NCBI RefSeq assembly: GCF_030697375.1
Contig: NZ_JAUYQD010000005.1
Coordinates: forward strand, 62,001-126,000
Reading direction: 5' to 3'
DNA: 64,000 nucleotides
Source of the DNA: Rhodoferax sp.
Lineage (GTDB): Bacteria; Pseudomonadota; Gammaproteobacteria; Burkholderiales; Burkholderiaceae_C
Position numbers and translations under genes: made by a program. Each line of letters starts with the position of its first letter. The first letter of the stretch is position 1. Below, piece after piece: positions 28,353 to 37,864 of this stretch. The notes beneath the pieces were generated by a model. It did not search any database, was not told the DNA's origin, and saw only the letters and a program-made list of their open reading frames with translations.

Positions 28353-29522
28353 ATGACAATTTTTAGACTCTGCGCCACTGCGGTGGCCACCATCACCCTG
28401 TTGGGCGCATGCGCCAACCAGCCCATGGCGGGCAAAACCGCTTCCCCATACCCCACGCTGCATGGTGCACAGCCTTTGGTCATTGGCCACCGCGGCGCCA
28501 GCGGCTACCTGCCGGAGCACACGCTGGCGTCCTACAAAAAAGCGATTGAGTTGGGTGCGGACTTCATTGAGCCCGATCTGGTGGTCACCAAGGACGGTGA
28601 ATTGGTCGCACGCCATGAACCCAATATCACCGCCACCACCGATGTGTCGGCCCGAGCCGAGTTTGCCAGCCGCAAGACCACCCGCAAGGTGGATGGCGTG
28701 AACGAGACCGGCTGGTTTGTCACCGACTTCACCCTGGCCGAGCTGCGCACGCTGCGGGCCAAACAGGCCAATGCCGCGCGTGACCAGTCCTACAACGGCC
28801 AGTTCCAGATCCCCACCTTCCGCGAAATTCTGGACCTCGCCAAGTCCGAATCCGCCCGCACGGGCCGCACCATCGGGGTGTACCCCGAAACCAAACACCC
28901 CACCTACCATGTGGACGCCCATCTCCCCATTGAGCCGCGCCTGCTGGCCCTGTTGCGCGAATATGGCTACACCCAGAAAACTTCCCCGGTGATCATCCAG
29001 TCGTTTGAAGTGTCCAACCTCAAGCAGTTGCGCAAGCTCACCGATGTGCGTTTGGTGCAGTTGGTGGATGCCGATGACGTGGATGCCAAAGGCAACCTGA
29101 CTCTGGTGGCGCCCTTTGACAAACCGTATGACTTTGCCGTGGCCAAAGACAGCCGCACCTTCCCGGACCTGCTGACGCCCAAAGGCCTGGCCGAGATCAA
29201 AACCTACGCCGATGGCATTGGCCCCTGGAAGCCCTACCTGGCCAGCGCCGCGCAAGTGATCGGCGCGGACGGCAAACCCAAGGACCTCAACGGCGACGGC
29301 AAGATCACCGATGCAGACCGCGTGGCACTCCCACCGACCGATGTGGTGAAAAACGCGCACGCCGCAGGACTGTTCGTGCACGCCTACACCTTCCGTAGCG
29401 AAGCCCCAGGCCTGTTGTCAGACTACCAGGGCGACCCCAAAGCGGAGTACAAGCGCTTCTTTGCGCTGGGGGTGGACGGTCTGTTCAGCGATTTCCCGGA
29501 CACGGCGCTGGCTGCCCGTTAA
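28353..29522 (+). CDS. glpQ: Lipoprotein glycerophosphodiester phosphodiesterase
   Basis: The protein has 389 residues from the ATG at 28353. The signal peptide ends in a lipobox (LLGAC), so the mature protein should be lipid-anchored, unlike soluble E. coli GlpQ. The GDPD fold shows [19 protein letters not shown] with its catalytic histidines, [16 protein letters not shown], and a second His in ARHEPNI. Near residue 312 the stretch [13 protein letters not shown] is an EF-hand or dockerin-like calcium loop. It hydrolyses glycerophosphodiesters to glycerol-3-phosphate and an alcohol. It is divergent from a LysR gene and converges with the wax synthase gene across 12 bp. Confidence 0.92.
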   Translation: MTIFRLCATAVATITLLGACANQPMAGKTASPYPTLHGAQPLVIGHRGASGYLPEHTLASYKKAIELGADFIEPDLVVTKDGELVARHEPNITATTDVSARAEFASRKTTRKVDGVNETGWFVTDFTLAELRTLRAKQANAARDQSYNGQFQIPTFREILDLAKSESARTGRTIGVYPETKHPTYHVDAHLPIEPRLLALLREYGYTQKTSPVIIQSFEVSNLKQLRKLTDVRLVQLVDADDVDAKGNLTLVAPFDKPYDFAVAKDSRTFPDLLTPKGLAEIKTYADGIGPWKPYLASAAQVIGADGKPKDLNGDGKITDADRVALPPTDVVKNAHAAGLFVHAYTFRSEAPGLLSDYQGDPKAEYKRFFALGVDGLFSDFPDTALAAR

Positions 29523-29534
29523 GCCCAGCCAGCG

Positions 29535-31109
29535 TCAGGCGGCTTTTGCCGAAACGCGCGTTGTACGTTTGCGCGCGGGAGGTGCCGCCTGCCCCGCCGG
29601 GGGCACCAGGGACACGGTCTTTTGGCGCCCTGTGCGCTTGGGCGGCGTCACCGAGGCCGGCACGGGCGCGGGCTGCGCAAGCGGCGCGGGAGCTTGGGCC
29701 AGCGCCAGGTCCAGCAATGTGCGGTGTTCGGCCAACAGCGCGTCGCCCAGCTCGTTCACATCGGGCACTGCGCGGCGGCAGGCAATCAGTCCGTAGTCCA
29801 GGCGCCCGTTGTAACTTTGCACCGTGACATTCAGCGCCATGCTGTGCGCCGGGATGGACACCGGGTAATAACTCACCACCTTGGCCCCCGCGAAATACAG
29901 CTGCACCGGAATCCCCGCCACGTTGGAGATCACCACATTGGCCAGCGGGGGCAGGATATTGGCCAGCCGCGAGCGGCTGAACAGCGAGGCCAGTGCCGAC
30001 ATCAGCCACGGCGCCGCAGGCAGGGGAAAGTCGGTGGGAATGGCGGCCTTGAAGCGCCCCATCATGCGTTTGGTGTTGGCCGAGGACGCGTGGATTTTGC
30101 GGATGCGCTCCAGCGGGTCTTTGATATCGGTGGCCAGGTCCATGGTCACCATGCTGACCTGGTTGTTGGAGGTGGTGTCGCCTTCCGGGCGCAAACTCAC
30201 CGGCACCGCGGCGCACAGGGACTTGGCGGGTAGCTCGTTGTTGTCCTTAAGGTAGGCGCGCAAGGCGCCCGCGGTGGTGGCCATGACCACATCGTTGAGC
30301 GACACGCCCAGCAGCTTGGCGATTTGTTTCACCTCGGCCAGCGGCACGGTGCGCCCGGCAAAGGTGCGCTGGTTGGTGATGGCCACATTCAAAGAGGTGC
30401 GGGGCGCGAAGATCTTGAAGTCCTTGGGCAGCGACCAATCGCGTTTACCGTGTTCGTCTTTTTCAGGCACCAGCACGGATTTGGCTGAGCGCACCATCAG
30501 GGGCAGCGACTTGACCAGGCCCACGGACTGGTGCAGGGTGTTGCGCACGGCCGCGCCCAGCAACTCGGCCACGCCCAGCTGGTACTGGTTGCGCCGGGCC
30601 CGGGGGCGTGGGGGTTTGATGGGGCGCCCGCTGGGCTCCAGGTCAAAAATCGCCTTGGCCACCGCGACACCGGCCTGGCCGTCAATCCCGGCGTGGTGCA
30701 CCTTGCTGTAGAGCGCCACCTGGCCGCTTTTGAGGCCGTCGATCACAAAAAACTCCCACAGCGGGCGGCTGCGGTCCAGCAGGCTGGAGTGCAGCCGGGC
30801 GACGTATTGCTGCAGTTGGCGGTTGCTTCCCGGCTTGGGCAGGGTGACGTGGCGCACGTGGTAGTCCACGTCGATGTCTTCGTCCTCCACCCACACCGGA
30901 TTGGAGAGGTCCAGCGGCATCAGCGCCAGTTTGCGGGTGAACACCTCGGCCAGGTGCATGCGCTGCAGGATGTGGGCCTTGGTGTCCTCGTAAAAATCGC
31001 CGCTGTAGCCCTCGGGCAAGTCCAGCACATTGAGAGAACCAATGTGCATGGGCATTTCGGGGGATTCAAGGTGCAAAAATGCCGAGTCAATTCCGCTCAA
31101 GTGTTTCAT
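29535..31109 (-). CDS. Wax ester synthase / acyl-CoA:diacylglycerol acyltransferase (WS/DGAT)
   Basis: The protein has 524 residues. The acyltransferase motif HHAGIDG, with the catalytic second His, lies near residue 138. Other family features are the opening HLSGIDSAFLHLE, the interdomain NDVVMATTAGALRAYL and the late NVVISNVAGIP. It makes wax esters or triacylglycerol from acyl-CoA for storage granules. The last 45 residues are a Pro/Ala/Lys/Arg-rich tail that is not part of the usual domain and might bind membrane, granule or nucleic acid. A GGAGGA ribosome site precedes the ATG. It is divergent from the four-gene AAA+/kinase operon. Confidence 0.92.
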   Translation of the reverse strand: MKHLSGIDSAFLHLESPEMPMHIGSLNVLDLPEGYSGDFYEDTKAHILQRMHLAEVFTRKLALMPLDLSNPVWVEDEDIDVDYHVRHVTLPKPGSNRQLQQYVARLHSSLLDRSRPLWEFFVIDGLKSGQVALYSKVHHAGIDGQAGVAVAKAIFDLEPSGRPIKPPRPRARRNQYQLGVAELLGAAVRNTLHQSVGLVKSLPLMVRSAKSVLVPEKDEHGKRDWSLPKDFKIFAPRTSLNVAITNQRTFAGRTVPLAEVKQIAKLLGVSLNDVVMATTAGALRAYLKDNNELPAKSLCAAVPVSLRPEGDTTSNNQVSMVTMDLATDIKDPLERIRKIHASSANTKRMMGRFKAAIPTDFPLPAAPWLMSALASLFSRSRLANILPPLANVVISNVAGIPVQLYFAGAKVVSYYPVSIPAHSMALNVTVQSYNGRLDYGLIACRRAVPDVNELGDALLAEHRTLLDLALAQAPAPLAQPAPVPASVTPPKRTGRQKTVSLVPPAGQAAPPARKRTTRVSAKAA

Positions 31110-31312
31110 GGATTAGGTCCTCCGCTGATGTACGAAAAAACACGATAGCACGGGGCCGGACCTTTGTCCGCACCGCTGCGGGGCCAGCTGTCACCTGGAG
31201 CACAAGCGCCAAAAAACAGACCCAGAACCCGGGCGGTGCCAGCGTTCCATGTAAAGTGGTGTTCCTCCAAGCTGCACGTCCTCGGGCACAACGTCTTTTC
31301 TTGTTCTGCACC

Positions 31313-32383
31313 ATGAGCGGTCCCACCACAGTCATCTTCACGGCCCATCCGGTTGCGGTTTTGCTCGCCGCTGCCGCCGTGCGTGCGGCCCTGGCGGTCC
31401 AGGAGGGCTACACCCGGGCGGCCGATTTACAGCAAAGCCACCAAGCCCAAAGGGATGCCTTGCACCAGATGCAAGCTGCATCCGAAGCCGCCGGGCAACA
31501 TACCCTTGGCGACGAGGCCAGCACCGCGGAGGCGGCATGGGTCCACATCCAAACCCTGGCCACACGCCTGGGTATGGCAGAGCAAGTCCAAGCCACACGG
31601 CCCCTGCGGCCAGCCACAGGAGACCGGCTTGCAATGGCAGCGTACGTGCGCGCCCTGCACGCATTGGCCGAGCAGTTGCGCACCCTTTTGCTCACGGAAG
31701 CTGCCCGCCAGTCCGCAGAGTTCGCCGACATGCCGGAGTTTTCCCCGCAGGCCGCCGTCAGCGCGGCCGTGCCGCAACAGGTTTCGCAACGCCTGCTGGC
31801 ACGCATCGCCCATTTGGGCGCGGCACCCGCACACCTGCAGAAGATCGCGCAGGAGCTGGACCACACCCCGCCGGGGGAGCGCGCCCAGCTGCTGGCCACC
31901 GAGCTGCGCGCGCAGGTGCAGGCGCACATCGAAGCCGTGCAAAAGCAGCAGGTGCAAGAGGCCACCTCCGTGGTGGTTCTGCAATCGCTCAAGGACCTGG
32001 GTTACCAGGTCGAAGAGGTGTCCGACACCTTGTTCGTGGAAGGCGGGGTGCTGCATTTCCGTCGCCCAGGCTGGGGCAACTACATGGTGCGTATGCGGGT
32101 GGATGCCCGCGCCGAATCGGTCAACTTCAATGTGGTGCGCGCCGTGGCCCAAGGTGCCAACGAGCGCAGCGTGCTGGACCACTTGGCCGAGGACCGCTGG
32201 TGCGCCGAGTTCCCCGCCTTGTTGCAGGCCCTGGAAGTGCGGGGCGTTCAGCTTCACGTGACGCGGCGACTGGAAGCCGGGGAAGTTCCCGTGCAGTGTG
32301 TGGACGCCGCCAAACTGCCCGCCTTTGCGGAGGAAGACGCCGGCCACCTCCGTAACCCTTTGTTAGCGAAAAAACTGCCATGA
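31313..32383 (+). CDS. Unknown helical protein, first gene of the AAA+/radical SAM/kinase operon
   Basis: The protein has 356 residues from the ATG at 31313. I do not recognise a family. Residues 1-220 are rich in Ala, Gln, Leu and His and look all-helical, in part coiled coil. Residues about 225-335 form a mixed alpha/beta domain (VVLQSLKDLGYQVEEVSDTL, then FVEGGVLHFRRPGWGNYMVR) with several strands and two late helices. No signal peptide is convincing. The stop overlaps the start of the AAA+ gene by four bases (ATGA), so it is translated with it. By position it could be a substrate adaptor or scaffold for the ATPase. That is only a guess. Confidence 0.75.
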   Translation: MSGPTTVIFTAHPVAVLLAAAAVRAALAVQEGYTRAADLQQSHQAQRDALHQMQAASEAAGQHTLGDEASTAEAAWVHIQTLATRLGMAEQVQATRPLRPATGDRLAMAAYVRALHALAEQLRTLLLTEAARQSAEFADMPEFSPQAAVSAAVPQQVSQRLLARIAHLGAAPAHLQKIAQELDHTPPGERAQLLATELRAQVQAHIEAVQKQQVQEATSVVVLQSLKDLGYQVEEVSDTLFVEGGVLHFRRPGWGNYMVRMRVDARAESVNFNVVRAVAQGANERSVLDHLAEDRWCAEFPALLQALEVRGVQLHVTRRLEAGEVPVQCVDAAKLPAFAEEDAGHLRNPLLAKKLP

Positions 32384-34218
32384 CCCATCCCGTCGCCCGT
32401 TGGCTGCTCGACCTGGAGCGCCTGCTGCCCATCCGTTCGCAGTTTGTCATCTCGGGCAGCATCCGTGACAGCTTCATCACCCCGCTGGCGGGCGGCCCCG
32501 CGCTGGTGCCGCTGGTGCGGGCGCTGTGGGAGTCACTGAAAGCAAGCGACTACCGCTTCTTCCTGGTGGTCGATCCGGCCGATGGTTTGCGTGTTTACCC
32601 CGACGAACCCGCGCAGCGTGAATTGGCCACACGGCTGTTCGACCTCAAGCTGTCCAACGGCTACCAGGTGATGAGCCTGGAGTCGCTGACCGGGGTGATG
32701 AAAAAATTGACGGCGGAGCGCGAAGCGCGGTGCGCGCTGGTGCTGGATTTCGCCTCGCGCATGGCGCGCCAGACCGAGCACCTGAGCGAGGCGGAGCACC
32801 GGTTTTTTGTGGCTGCTGAAAAGCTGTCCTTGCAGGCCGCGCCGGTGGTGCCGCGTGAAGGCGGTGGTGCGCCGCAATTCAACCCGGTGGTGTGGCTGGC
32901 CAATCGCCCGCAGGACCTGCCCTCGTGGTTCACCCTTGACAGCGAACGTGTGGCCAGCCTCACCATCGGCAAGCCTGATTTTGAAACACGGCAAGCCGCC
33001 GCCAAGCAATTGGCGCCTTTGTTTGTGGGGGATGCCGAGGCCAGCGCAGCGGCACGAGAGCAATTCGTCAAGCATTTCACCGAGGGCACCGAAGGCATGC
33101 CCTTAACGGCGCTGTCCGACATCACCGAGTTGGCCGACCGCCAGCACCTGGGCCTGGCGGACATTGACGATGCGGTGCGCTGCTACAAGGTGGGCGCGCT
33201 CGACAACCCCTGGCGCAAGGACTACCTGCGCGAGAAAATCCGCGATGCGCAAGCCTTCATCGAGGACCGCGTCAAGGGGCAGCATCCGGCCGTGGTCAAA
33301 ACACTGGACATTCTCAAGCGCTCGGTCATGGGGCTGACCGGGGCACAGGCGCGCTCTGGGGGCAGCCGTCCGCGTGGTGTGTTGTTTTTTGCCGGCCCCA
33401 CGGGGGTCGGCAAAACCGAGTTGGCCAAAACCCTGACGCAATTGGTGTTTGGCGATGAACGCGCCTACCTGCGTTTTGACATGAGTGAATTTGCCGAAGA
33501 ACACACCAGCGCGCGGCTGCTGGGCGCGCCACCGGGCTATATCGGTTTTGACGCCGGGGGCGAGTTGACCAACGCGGTGCGGGAGAAGCCGTTTTCGGTG
33601 GTGCTGTTCGACGAAATCGAAAAAGCCCACCCGCGCATCCTCGACAAATTTCTGCAAATTCTGGAAGACGGCCGCCTGACCGATGGCCGTGGCGACACCG
33701 CGTATTTTTCGGAAACCATTTTGGTGTTCACCTCCAACCTGGGCATTTATGGAGAAGACGCCCAGGGCCAGCGCGTGCAAAGTGTGCAGCCCGGCGACCC
33801 CTATGAAAAAGTCGAATCCACGGTGCGCGAATCCATTGCCAACTACTTCAAGTTCAAGCTGTCGCGCCCCGAGCTGCTGAACCGCATTGGCGACAACATC
33901 GTGGTGTTCAATTTCATCAGCGCTGAGGTGGCCGAGCGTATTTTTGACGGCATGTTGCGCAATATCGCCCGCCGCCTGAAGGAGGAGTTCAAGGTCCAGC
34001 TCTCCATGCCGGTGGCCGTTCGCAGTGCTTTGCTGGAGCGCTGCACACGCGACCTGAGCAATGGCGGACGCGGCATCGGCAACCAACTGGAGTCGGCCTT
34101 CATCAACCCCTTATCGCGCGCCTTGTTTGCGCATGAGCTGGAAGGCAAGCAGCGCCTCACCATCACCGGCTTGACCGAGCTGGACAAAGTCGTGACGCTG
34201 ACGCTGCAGAGCGCATGA
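32380..34218 (+). CDS. ClpA/ClpB-like AAA+ ATPase with a degenerate first module
   Basis: The protein has 612 residues. The C-terminal half is a ClpB/ClpA D2-type AAA+ module: Walker A GPTGVGKT (339-346), pore region GAPPGYIGFDAGGEL, Walker B VVLFDEIEKAH (407-417), sensor TSN, and arginine finger in ELLNRIG. Residues 15-260 look like a second AAA module that has lost its P-loop (FVISGSIRDS where it should be). It keeps a Walker-B-like ALVLDFASRM and a sensor-1-like VVWLANRP. There is no ClpP-binding IGF/L loop that I can see and no Clp N-domain. It may be a remodelling motor for the products of this operon. It overlaps both neighbours by four bases. Confidence 0.9.
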   Translation: MTHPVARWLLDLERLLPIRSQFVISGSIRDSFITPLAGGPALVPLVRALWESLKASDYRFFLVVDPADGLRVYPDEPAQRELATRLFDLKLSNGYQVMSLESLTGVMKKLTAEREARCALVLDFASRMARQTEHLSEAEHRFFVAAEKLSLQAAPVVPREGGGAPQFNPVVWLANRPQDLPSWFTLDSERVASLTIGKPDFETRQAAAKQLAPLFVGDAEASAAAREQFVKHFTEGTEGMPLTALSDITELADRQHLGLADIDDAVRCYKVGALDNPWRKDYLREKIRDAQAFIEDRVKGQHPAVVKTLDILKRSVMGLTGAQARSGGSRPRGVLFFAGPTGVGKTELAKTLTQLVFGDERAYLRFDMSEFAEEHTSARLLGAPPGYIGFDAGGELTNAVREKPFSVVLFDEIEKAHPRILDKFLQILEDGRLTDGRGDTAYFSETILVFTSNLGIYGEDAQGQRVQSVQPGDPYEKVESTVRESIANYFKFKLSRPELLNRIGDNIVVFNFISAEVAERIFDGMLRNIARRLKEEFKVQLSMPVAVRSALLERCTRDLSNGGRGIGNQLESAFINPLSRALFAHELEGKQRLTITGLTELDKVVTLTLQSA

Positions 34219-34871
34219 AAATCGCCATCAACAAAGCGCATTTTCCCGTCACGGTGCTGGGGCCGGGGCGGCGCATTGGTCTGTGGCTGCAGGGCTGCAG
34301 CATCGGCTGCAAAGGCTGTGTGTCCCAAGACACCTGGGCCCGCGACCCTGGCCGTGAGATGACGGTGGCGCGGCTCCTCAGTTGGTGCCGCCAAACGACG
34401 GGTGGCGTGTTCGATGGCGTCACGATTTCGGGCGGCGAACCCTTTGACCAACCCCAGGCCCTGGCGGTGCTGCTGGATGCCTTGATCGACTGGCGTGCCG
34501 CTGCAAAGGCGGATTTTGACATTCTGTGCTACAGCGGTTACCCCTTGGCACGGCTGCAAAAAAAGCATGCCAAGCTGTTGGGCAAACTCGATGCGCTGAT
34601 TCCCGAACCCTACCTCGACCACCAGCCGCTGACCCATTTGTGGCGCGGTTCGGCCAACCAGCCGCTGGTGCTGCTGTCGGAGCGCGGTCGCAGACGTATT
34701 GGCGACTATGTGGATGCCGGCGCAGACAGCGCCGGTAAACGGATGCAGGCCATGGTGGATGGGGAGCGTGTCTGGTATGTGGGCATTCCCGCCCGGGGTG
34801 ATATGGCGGCGTTGGAGGCGGCGTGCACCGAGCGCGGTGTTGCGTTTGGGCAGGTGAGCTGGCGGCAGTAA
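34215..34871 (+). CDS. NrdG/PflA-like 4Fe-4S radical SAM protein
   Basis: The protein has 218 residues. The radical SAM cluster motif CxxxCxxC is C28-C32-C35 in LQGCSIGCKGC, followed by TISGGEPFDQ, the SAM-binding GGE motif. This is the pattern of small activating enzymes that put a glycyl radical on ribonucleotide reductase or formate lyase. No glycyl-radical enzyme is encoded in the window. The partner here is instead the AAA+ ATPase, with a four-base overlap. The C-terminal 70 residues (ADSAGKRMQAMVDGERVWYV) are not typical of NrdG. The substrate is unknown; activation of a distant partner remains possible. Confidence 0.85.
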   Translation: MKIAINKAHFPVTVLGPGRRIGLWLQGCSIGCKGCVSQDTWARDPGREMTVARLLSWCRQTTGGVFDGVTISGGEPFDQPQALAVLLDALIDWRAAAKADFDILCYSGYPLARLQKKHAKLLGKLDALIPEPYLDHQPLTHLWRGSANQPLVLLSERGRRRIGDYVDAGADSAGKRMQAMVDGERVWYVGIPARGDMAALEAACTERGVAFGQVSWRQ

Positions 34872-37238
34872 ATGGACGCCGATTACGTTCGCCGCTGTCC
34901 GTCGTGTGAAACCGAGCATGCACCGCAGGTCATGCGCTGCGGGTGCGGGGCTTTGCTGGTCGGGGTGGATCTGGTCAGCAAGCAAACCGTGGTGCAAGCA
35001 CCTGCACCCAAGCAAGCCGTGCCAGGCGACACCCCAATTACCTGCCCCTTTGACGACTGCGCACAGGCCAATCCGGCGGGCAGCACCAGTTGCCTGTATT
35101 GCAACCGCCCCTTGAACGCAGGCGCGCCTGCACTACAGGCCTCCCCTGGGCCGGTGCAAAGCCTGCTGACCCTGCCCACCCAATTGCGGACGCGTTACCG
35201 CATCCTGCATCCGCTGCCCACCCAGGGCGCGGAAGCCGAATTGCTGCTGGTTGAAGCGCACAGCGGTGGCCCGGCCTGCGTGGCAAAAATCTACCGCCAT
35301 GGCATCCAGCCCCGGCCCGAAGTCCAGGAGCGCATCGCCCGCATCGCCCCCCACCACCGGGTGGAGGTGCTGGAATTTGGCGTTTCGGAAGGCTATGCCT
35401 ACGAATTGATGGAGTATTGTGGGCACGGCTCTTTGCGCCAACGCATGCAAGGGGGGCCATTGGCCCATGCCCTGTTGCTGGACTGGGTGCACGAGCTGTC
35501 CCAGGCCATTGATGGCGTCCATGCGGTCGGCCTGATCCACCGCGATCTGAAACCGGAAAACATTTTGGTGCGCAGCCACCAGCCGCTGGACCTGGTGTTG
35601 ACCGATTTTGGAATTTCCTCCGTGCTGGATGCCACCCAGCGGTTTACGGGCACCGCACGCACGCTGCCCTATGCCGCACCCGAAAGCCTGTCGGGCGTGA
35701 TCGATGGCAAGGCGGACTACTGGGCGCTCGGCATGGTCATTTTGGAAGGTGCACTGGGCCAACATCCGTTTGCGGGATTGTCGGAGGCCGTCATCCTGCA
35801 CCACCTGGCCACCCGCAGCATGGACCTGGCCGGCATCACCGACCGCAAGCTTCGCAAGTTGCTGCGCGGTTTGCTGCTGCGCGACCCCCAGCAGCGCTGG
35901 GGCATGGACGAAATCACCCGCTGGCGCGCCGACGATCCTGGTCTGCCCGAACCCGCCGAACAGGGCGTGGGGGCCAGTTTCCATGCGCCCTACCACCTGG
36001 CCCGGGATGTTTGCCATAGCAAAGAACAGCTCGCCGTGGCACTGAGCCGCAATTGGCGCGAGGGGGTGGCCGACATGGCCAACGGACAATTGCAGACCTG
36101 GTTTCGCGAGGTGCAGAAGGACCAAAACACGGTGCGTCTCTTGCTGGAGCTGCGGTATGAAACACCGGTGCCCGTGGATGTGCAACTGCTCAAACTGATT
36201 CTGCACCTGGCGCCCGGTATACCGCCGGTTTGGCGCGGTGAAACGATTGAACTGCCCGCCATTCTCTCCCGCGCCAACCAGGCGCTGAAGGGAGACACCG
36301 ACGCGGCGCAATGGTTGCACACGCTGTACCAGCACCGCGTGCTGGAAACCTACGCCAGCGCCGGCAATGAGGCGACGGCAGGGATCGTGCAGAAATGGGG
36401 TGCGGCGTGTGCGCAATTTGCGCGGGCCTGGGACGCGGGCCAAGCCTTGATTCGGGGCAAAGCACCCGCGCGGGGTCCCGATGAATTCGTGAATTTTGAC
36501 CAGGTGGTGTATGGCAAGGACGATTCCGCGTGCCCGTCCATGGCGGGTATGCATGCGCGGCTGCTGGCGATGGCCTATGACGCAGCATGGTCGCAGCGTC
36601 TGCGCCAGCGATTGACGGCAGAGCTGGCGGAGCCCATGGTGTATTGCCCCTGGCTCGCTGAATTGGGCGACCTGCACACCATGGATGCGGCCACCGTGCT
36701 GGTGCTGGAGGCTTTGCTGCCAGAAGCCAAAAAGGTGGCGGACCGCCAAATCCAAGCCAATGCGCGTCACCGCGAAGCGCAGATGCAGGATTACCTAACG
36801 ACCAAGCAGGAACTCTCCGCTGCACTCCTGGCCGTGCGCACCGCTGCCCAACGCACTGGGGTGCTGCGACCCCATGCGTCTGAGGCGCTGCGCACCGCGC
36901 TGGACCACTACTTTGAGGTGCTGGCCAAAATCAAAGCCTCGGGGCGCGCGGATGCCGAATGGCAAACCCTGAGAAAGTTGGCCAGCCGCACGGAAAGAGT
37001 GGCCCTTCAAATGGGGCCGTTGGTGGACTCTCTCGCAGAGCGGCGGGAAGTCAATGCGGGGTGGTTCAGTGCGCAAGTTCTGGGCTTCGCCGCACTGGCC
37101 CTGTTCTTGCTGCCAATTCTGTTTGGCAATGGGGTGGCTTACTGGCTGATGGCCGCCGCTGGTGCCGCCGTTGTGTGGCGGCTGGCGCCCCTTTATTCCC
37201 TGGCGAAGGACATCAGAGCCCTGGCGGCCAGGGTGTGA
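34872..37238 (+). CDS. Zinc-ribbon Ser/Thr protein kinase with C-terminal membrane anchor
   Basis: The protein has 788 residues. Two zinc ribbons lie at the N-terminus: CPSC with CGCG (9-26) and CPFDDC with CLYC (58-77). The kinase domain spans about 108-350 with K139 in CVAK, HRDLKPEN (D225) and DFG (D245). The glycine loop is degenerate (PTQGAEAEL). A long helical region follows, and then two hydrophobic helices near 730-772 that anchor it in the membrane. The ATG follows the radical SAM stop directly (TAAATG). Zinc-ribbon kinases also occur in Ter-type stress gene clusters. It probably regulates the ATPase or its substrates by phosphorylation, which is inferred from gene order. Confidence 0.9.
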   Translation: MDADYVRRCPSCETEHAPQVMRCGCGALLVGVDLVSKQTVVQAPAPKQAVPGDTPITCPFDDCAQANPAGSTSCLYCNRPLNAGAPALQASPGPVQSLLTLPTQLRTRYRILHPLPTQGAEAELLLVEAHSGGPACVAKIYRHGIQPRPEVQERIARIAPHHRVEVLEFGVSEGYAYELMEYCGHGSLRQRMQGGPLAHALLLDWVHELSQAIDGVHAVGLIHRDLKPENILVRSHQPLDLVLTDFGISSVLDATQRFTGTARTLPYAAPESLSGVIDGKADYWALGMVILEGALGQHPFAGLSEAVILHHLATRSMDLAGITDRKLRKLLRGLLLRDPQQRWGMDEITRWRADDPGLPEPAEQGVGASFHAPYHLARDVCHSKEQLAVALSRNWREGVADMANGQLQTWFREVQKDQNTVRLLLELRYETPVPVDVQLLKLILHLAPGIPPVWRGETIELPAILSRANQALKGDTDAAQWLHTLYQHRVLETYASAGNEATAGIVQKWGAACAQFARAWDAGQALIRGKAPARGPDEFVNFDQVVYGKDDSACPSMAGMHARLLAMAYDAAWSQRLRQRLTAELAEPMVYCPWLAELGDLHTMDAATVLVLEALLPEAKKVADRQIQANARHREAQMQDYLTTKQELSAALLAVRTAAQRTGVLRPHASEALRTALDHYFEVLAKIKASGRADAEWQTLRKLASRTERVALQMGPLVDSLAERREVNAGWFSAQVLGFAALALFLLPILFGNGVAYWLMAAAGAAVVWRLAPLYSLAKDIRALAARV

Positions 37239-37262
37239 GGTGCCGTGCGGCGGGGGCCGCCC

Positions 37263-37706
37263 CTACTGGATGCGCAGGACCTTGCTGTGCGCATCCTTGC
37301 GCTTGGGCAGTGTCAGCGTCAGGATGCCGTCTTCCACCTTGGCCACGGCGGCCTTGTCGTCCACTTCGTGCAAGAGGGACATTTCGCGCGAAGCATGGTT
37401 TTGGTAAATCTCTTTGACCAAGGTGCGGTAGCCATTGCCAGACTTCGCTTCTTTTTCGGGTTTGGCGTCGGTGCTGATGGAAATGCAGTTGCGGTCGATG
37501 CTGACCTGGATGTCGTCTTTCTTGACGCCGGGTACGGCGGCACGCACCTGGTATTCCTTGTCGTTTTCGATCACATCCACACGGATGTCGCCCGCCCAGT
37601 CGTTGTCCGTGGCCAAGGGACGCATCATGCGGCGAAACATGTCCTCAAAGCGGTCAAACCGTGCCGACAGTGGGGTGCTCAGGGACGTGGTGCTCAGTGA
37701 ACTCAT
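37263..37706 (-). CDS. Hsp20-family small heat shock protein
   Basis: The protein has 147 residues from the ATG at 37706, which has AGGAGG just upstream; a longer frame is not needed. The alpha-crystallin domain spans about 45-147 (DIRVDVIENDKEYQVRAAVP, then GVKKDDIQVSID) and ends with the dimer strand and the LTLPK motif. It is an ATP-independent holdase that keeps unfolding proteins soluble. It is divergent from a second Hsp20 gene across 158 bp and converges with the kinase gene across 24 bp. I saw no clear sigma-32 promoter. Confidence 0.93.
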   Translation of the reverse strand: MSSLSTTSLSTPLSARFDRFEDMFRRMMRPLATDNDWAGDIRVDVIENDKEYQVRAAVPGVKKDDIQVSIDRNCISISTDAKPEKEAKSGNGYRTLVKEIYQNHASREMSLLHEVDDKAAVAKVEDGILTLTLPKRKDAHSKVLRIQ

Positions 37707-37864
37707 ATAAACCTCCTGCATCAAAAGTAAGAAGTCCACTGTAAAAACGCAAAGGCGGTAGCGCTTGTGAAATGTCAATCCGGGCCAGTGTCGGGGTCGT
37801 AAAGTGGGCAGGTTCATCGGCGACGGCGAACGAACCTCCATCCACTTTTGCAGGACCCTCCACC
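37707..37864. other. Divergent intergenic region of the two Hsp20 genes
   Basis: These 158 bp must hold both promoters. A minus-strand TTGACA lies near 37779, but no matching -10 at the right distance and no CIRCE or ROSE-like element were recognised. Confidence 0.5.
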
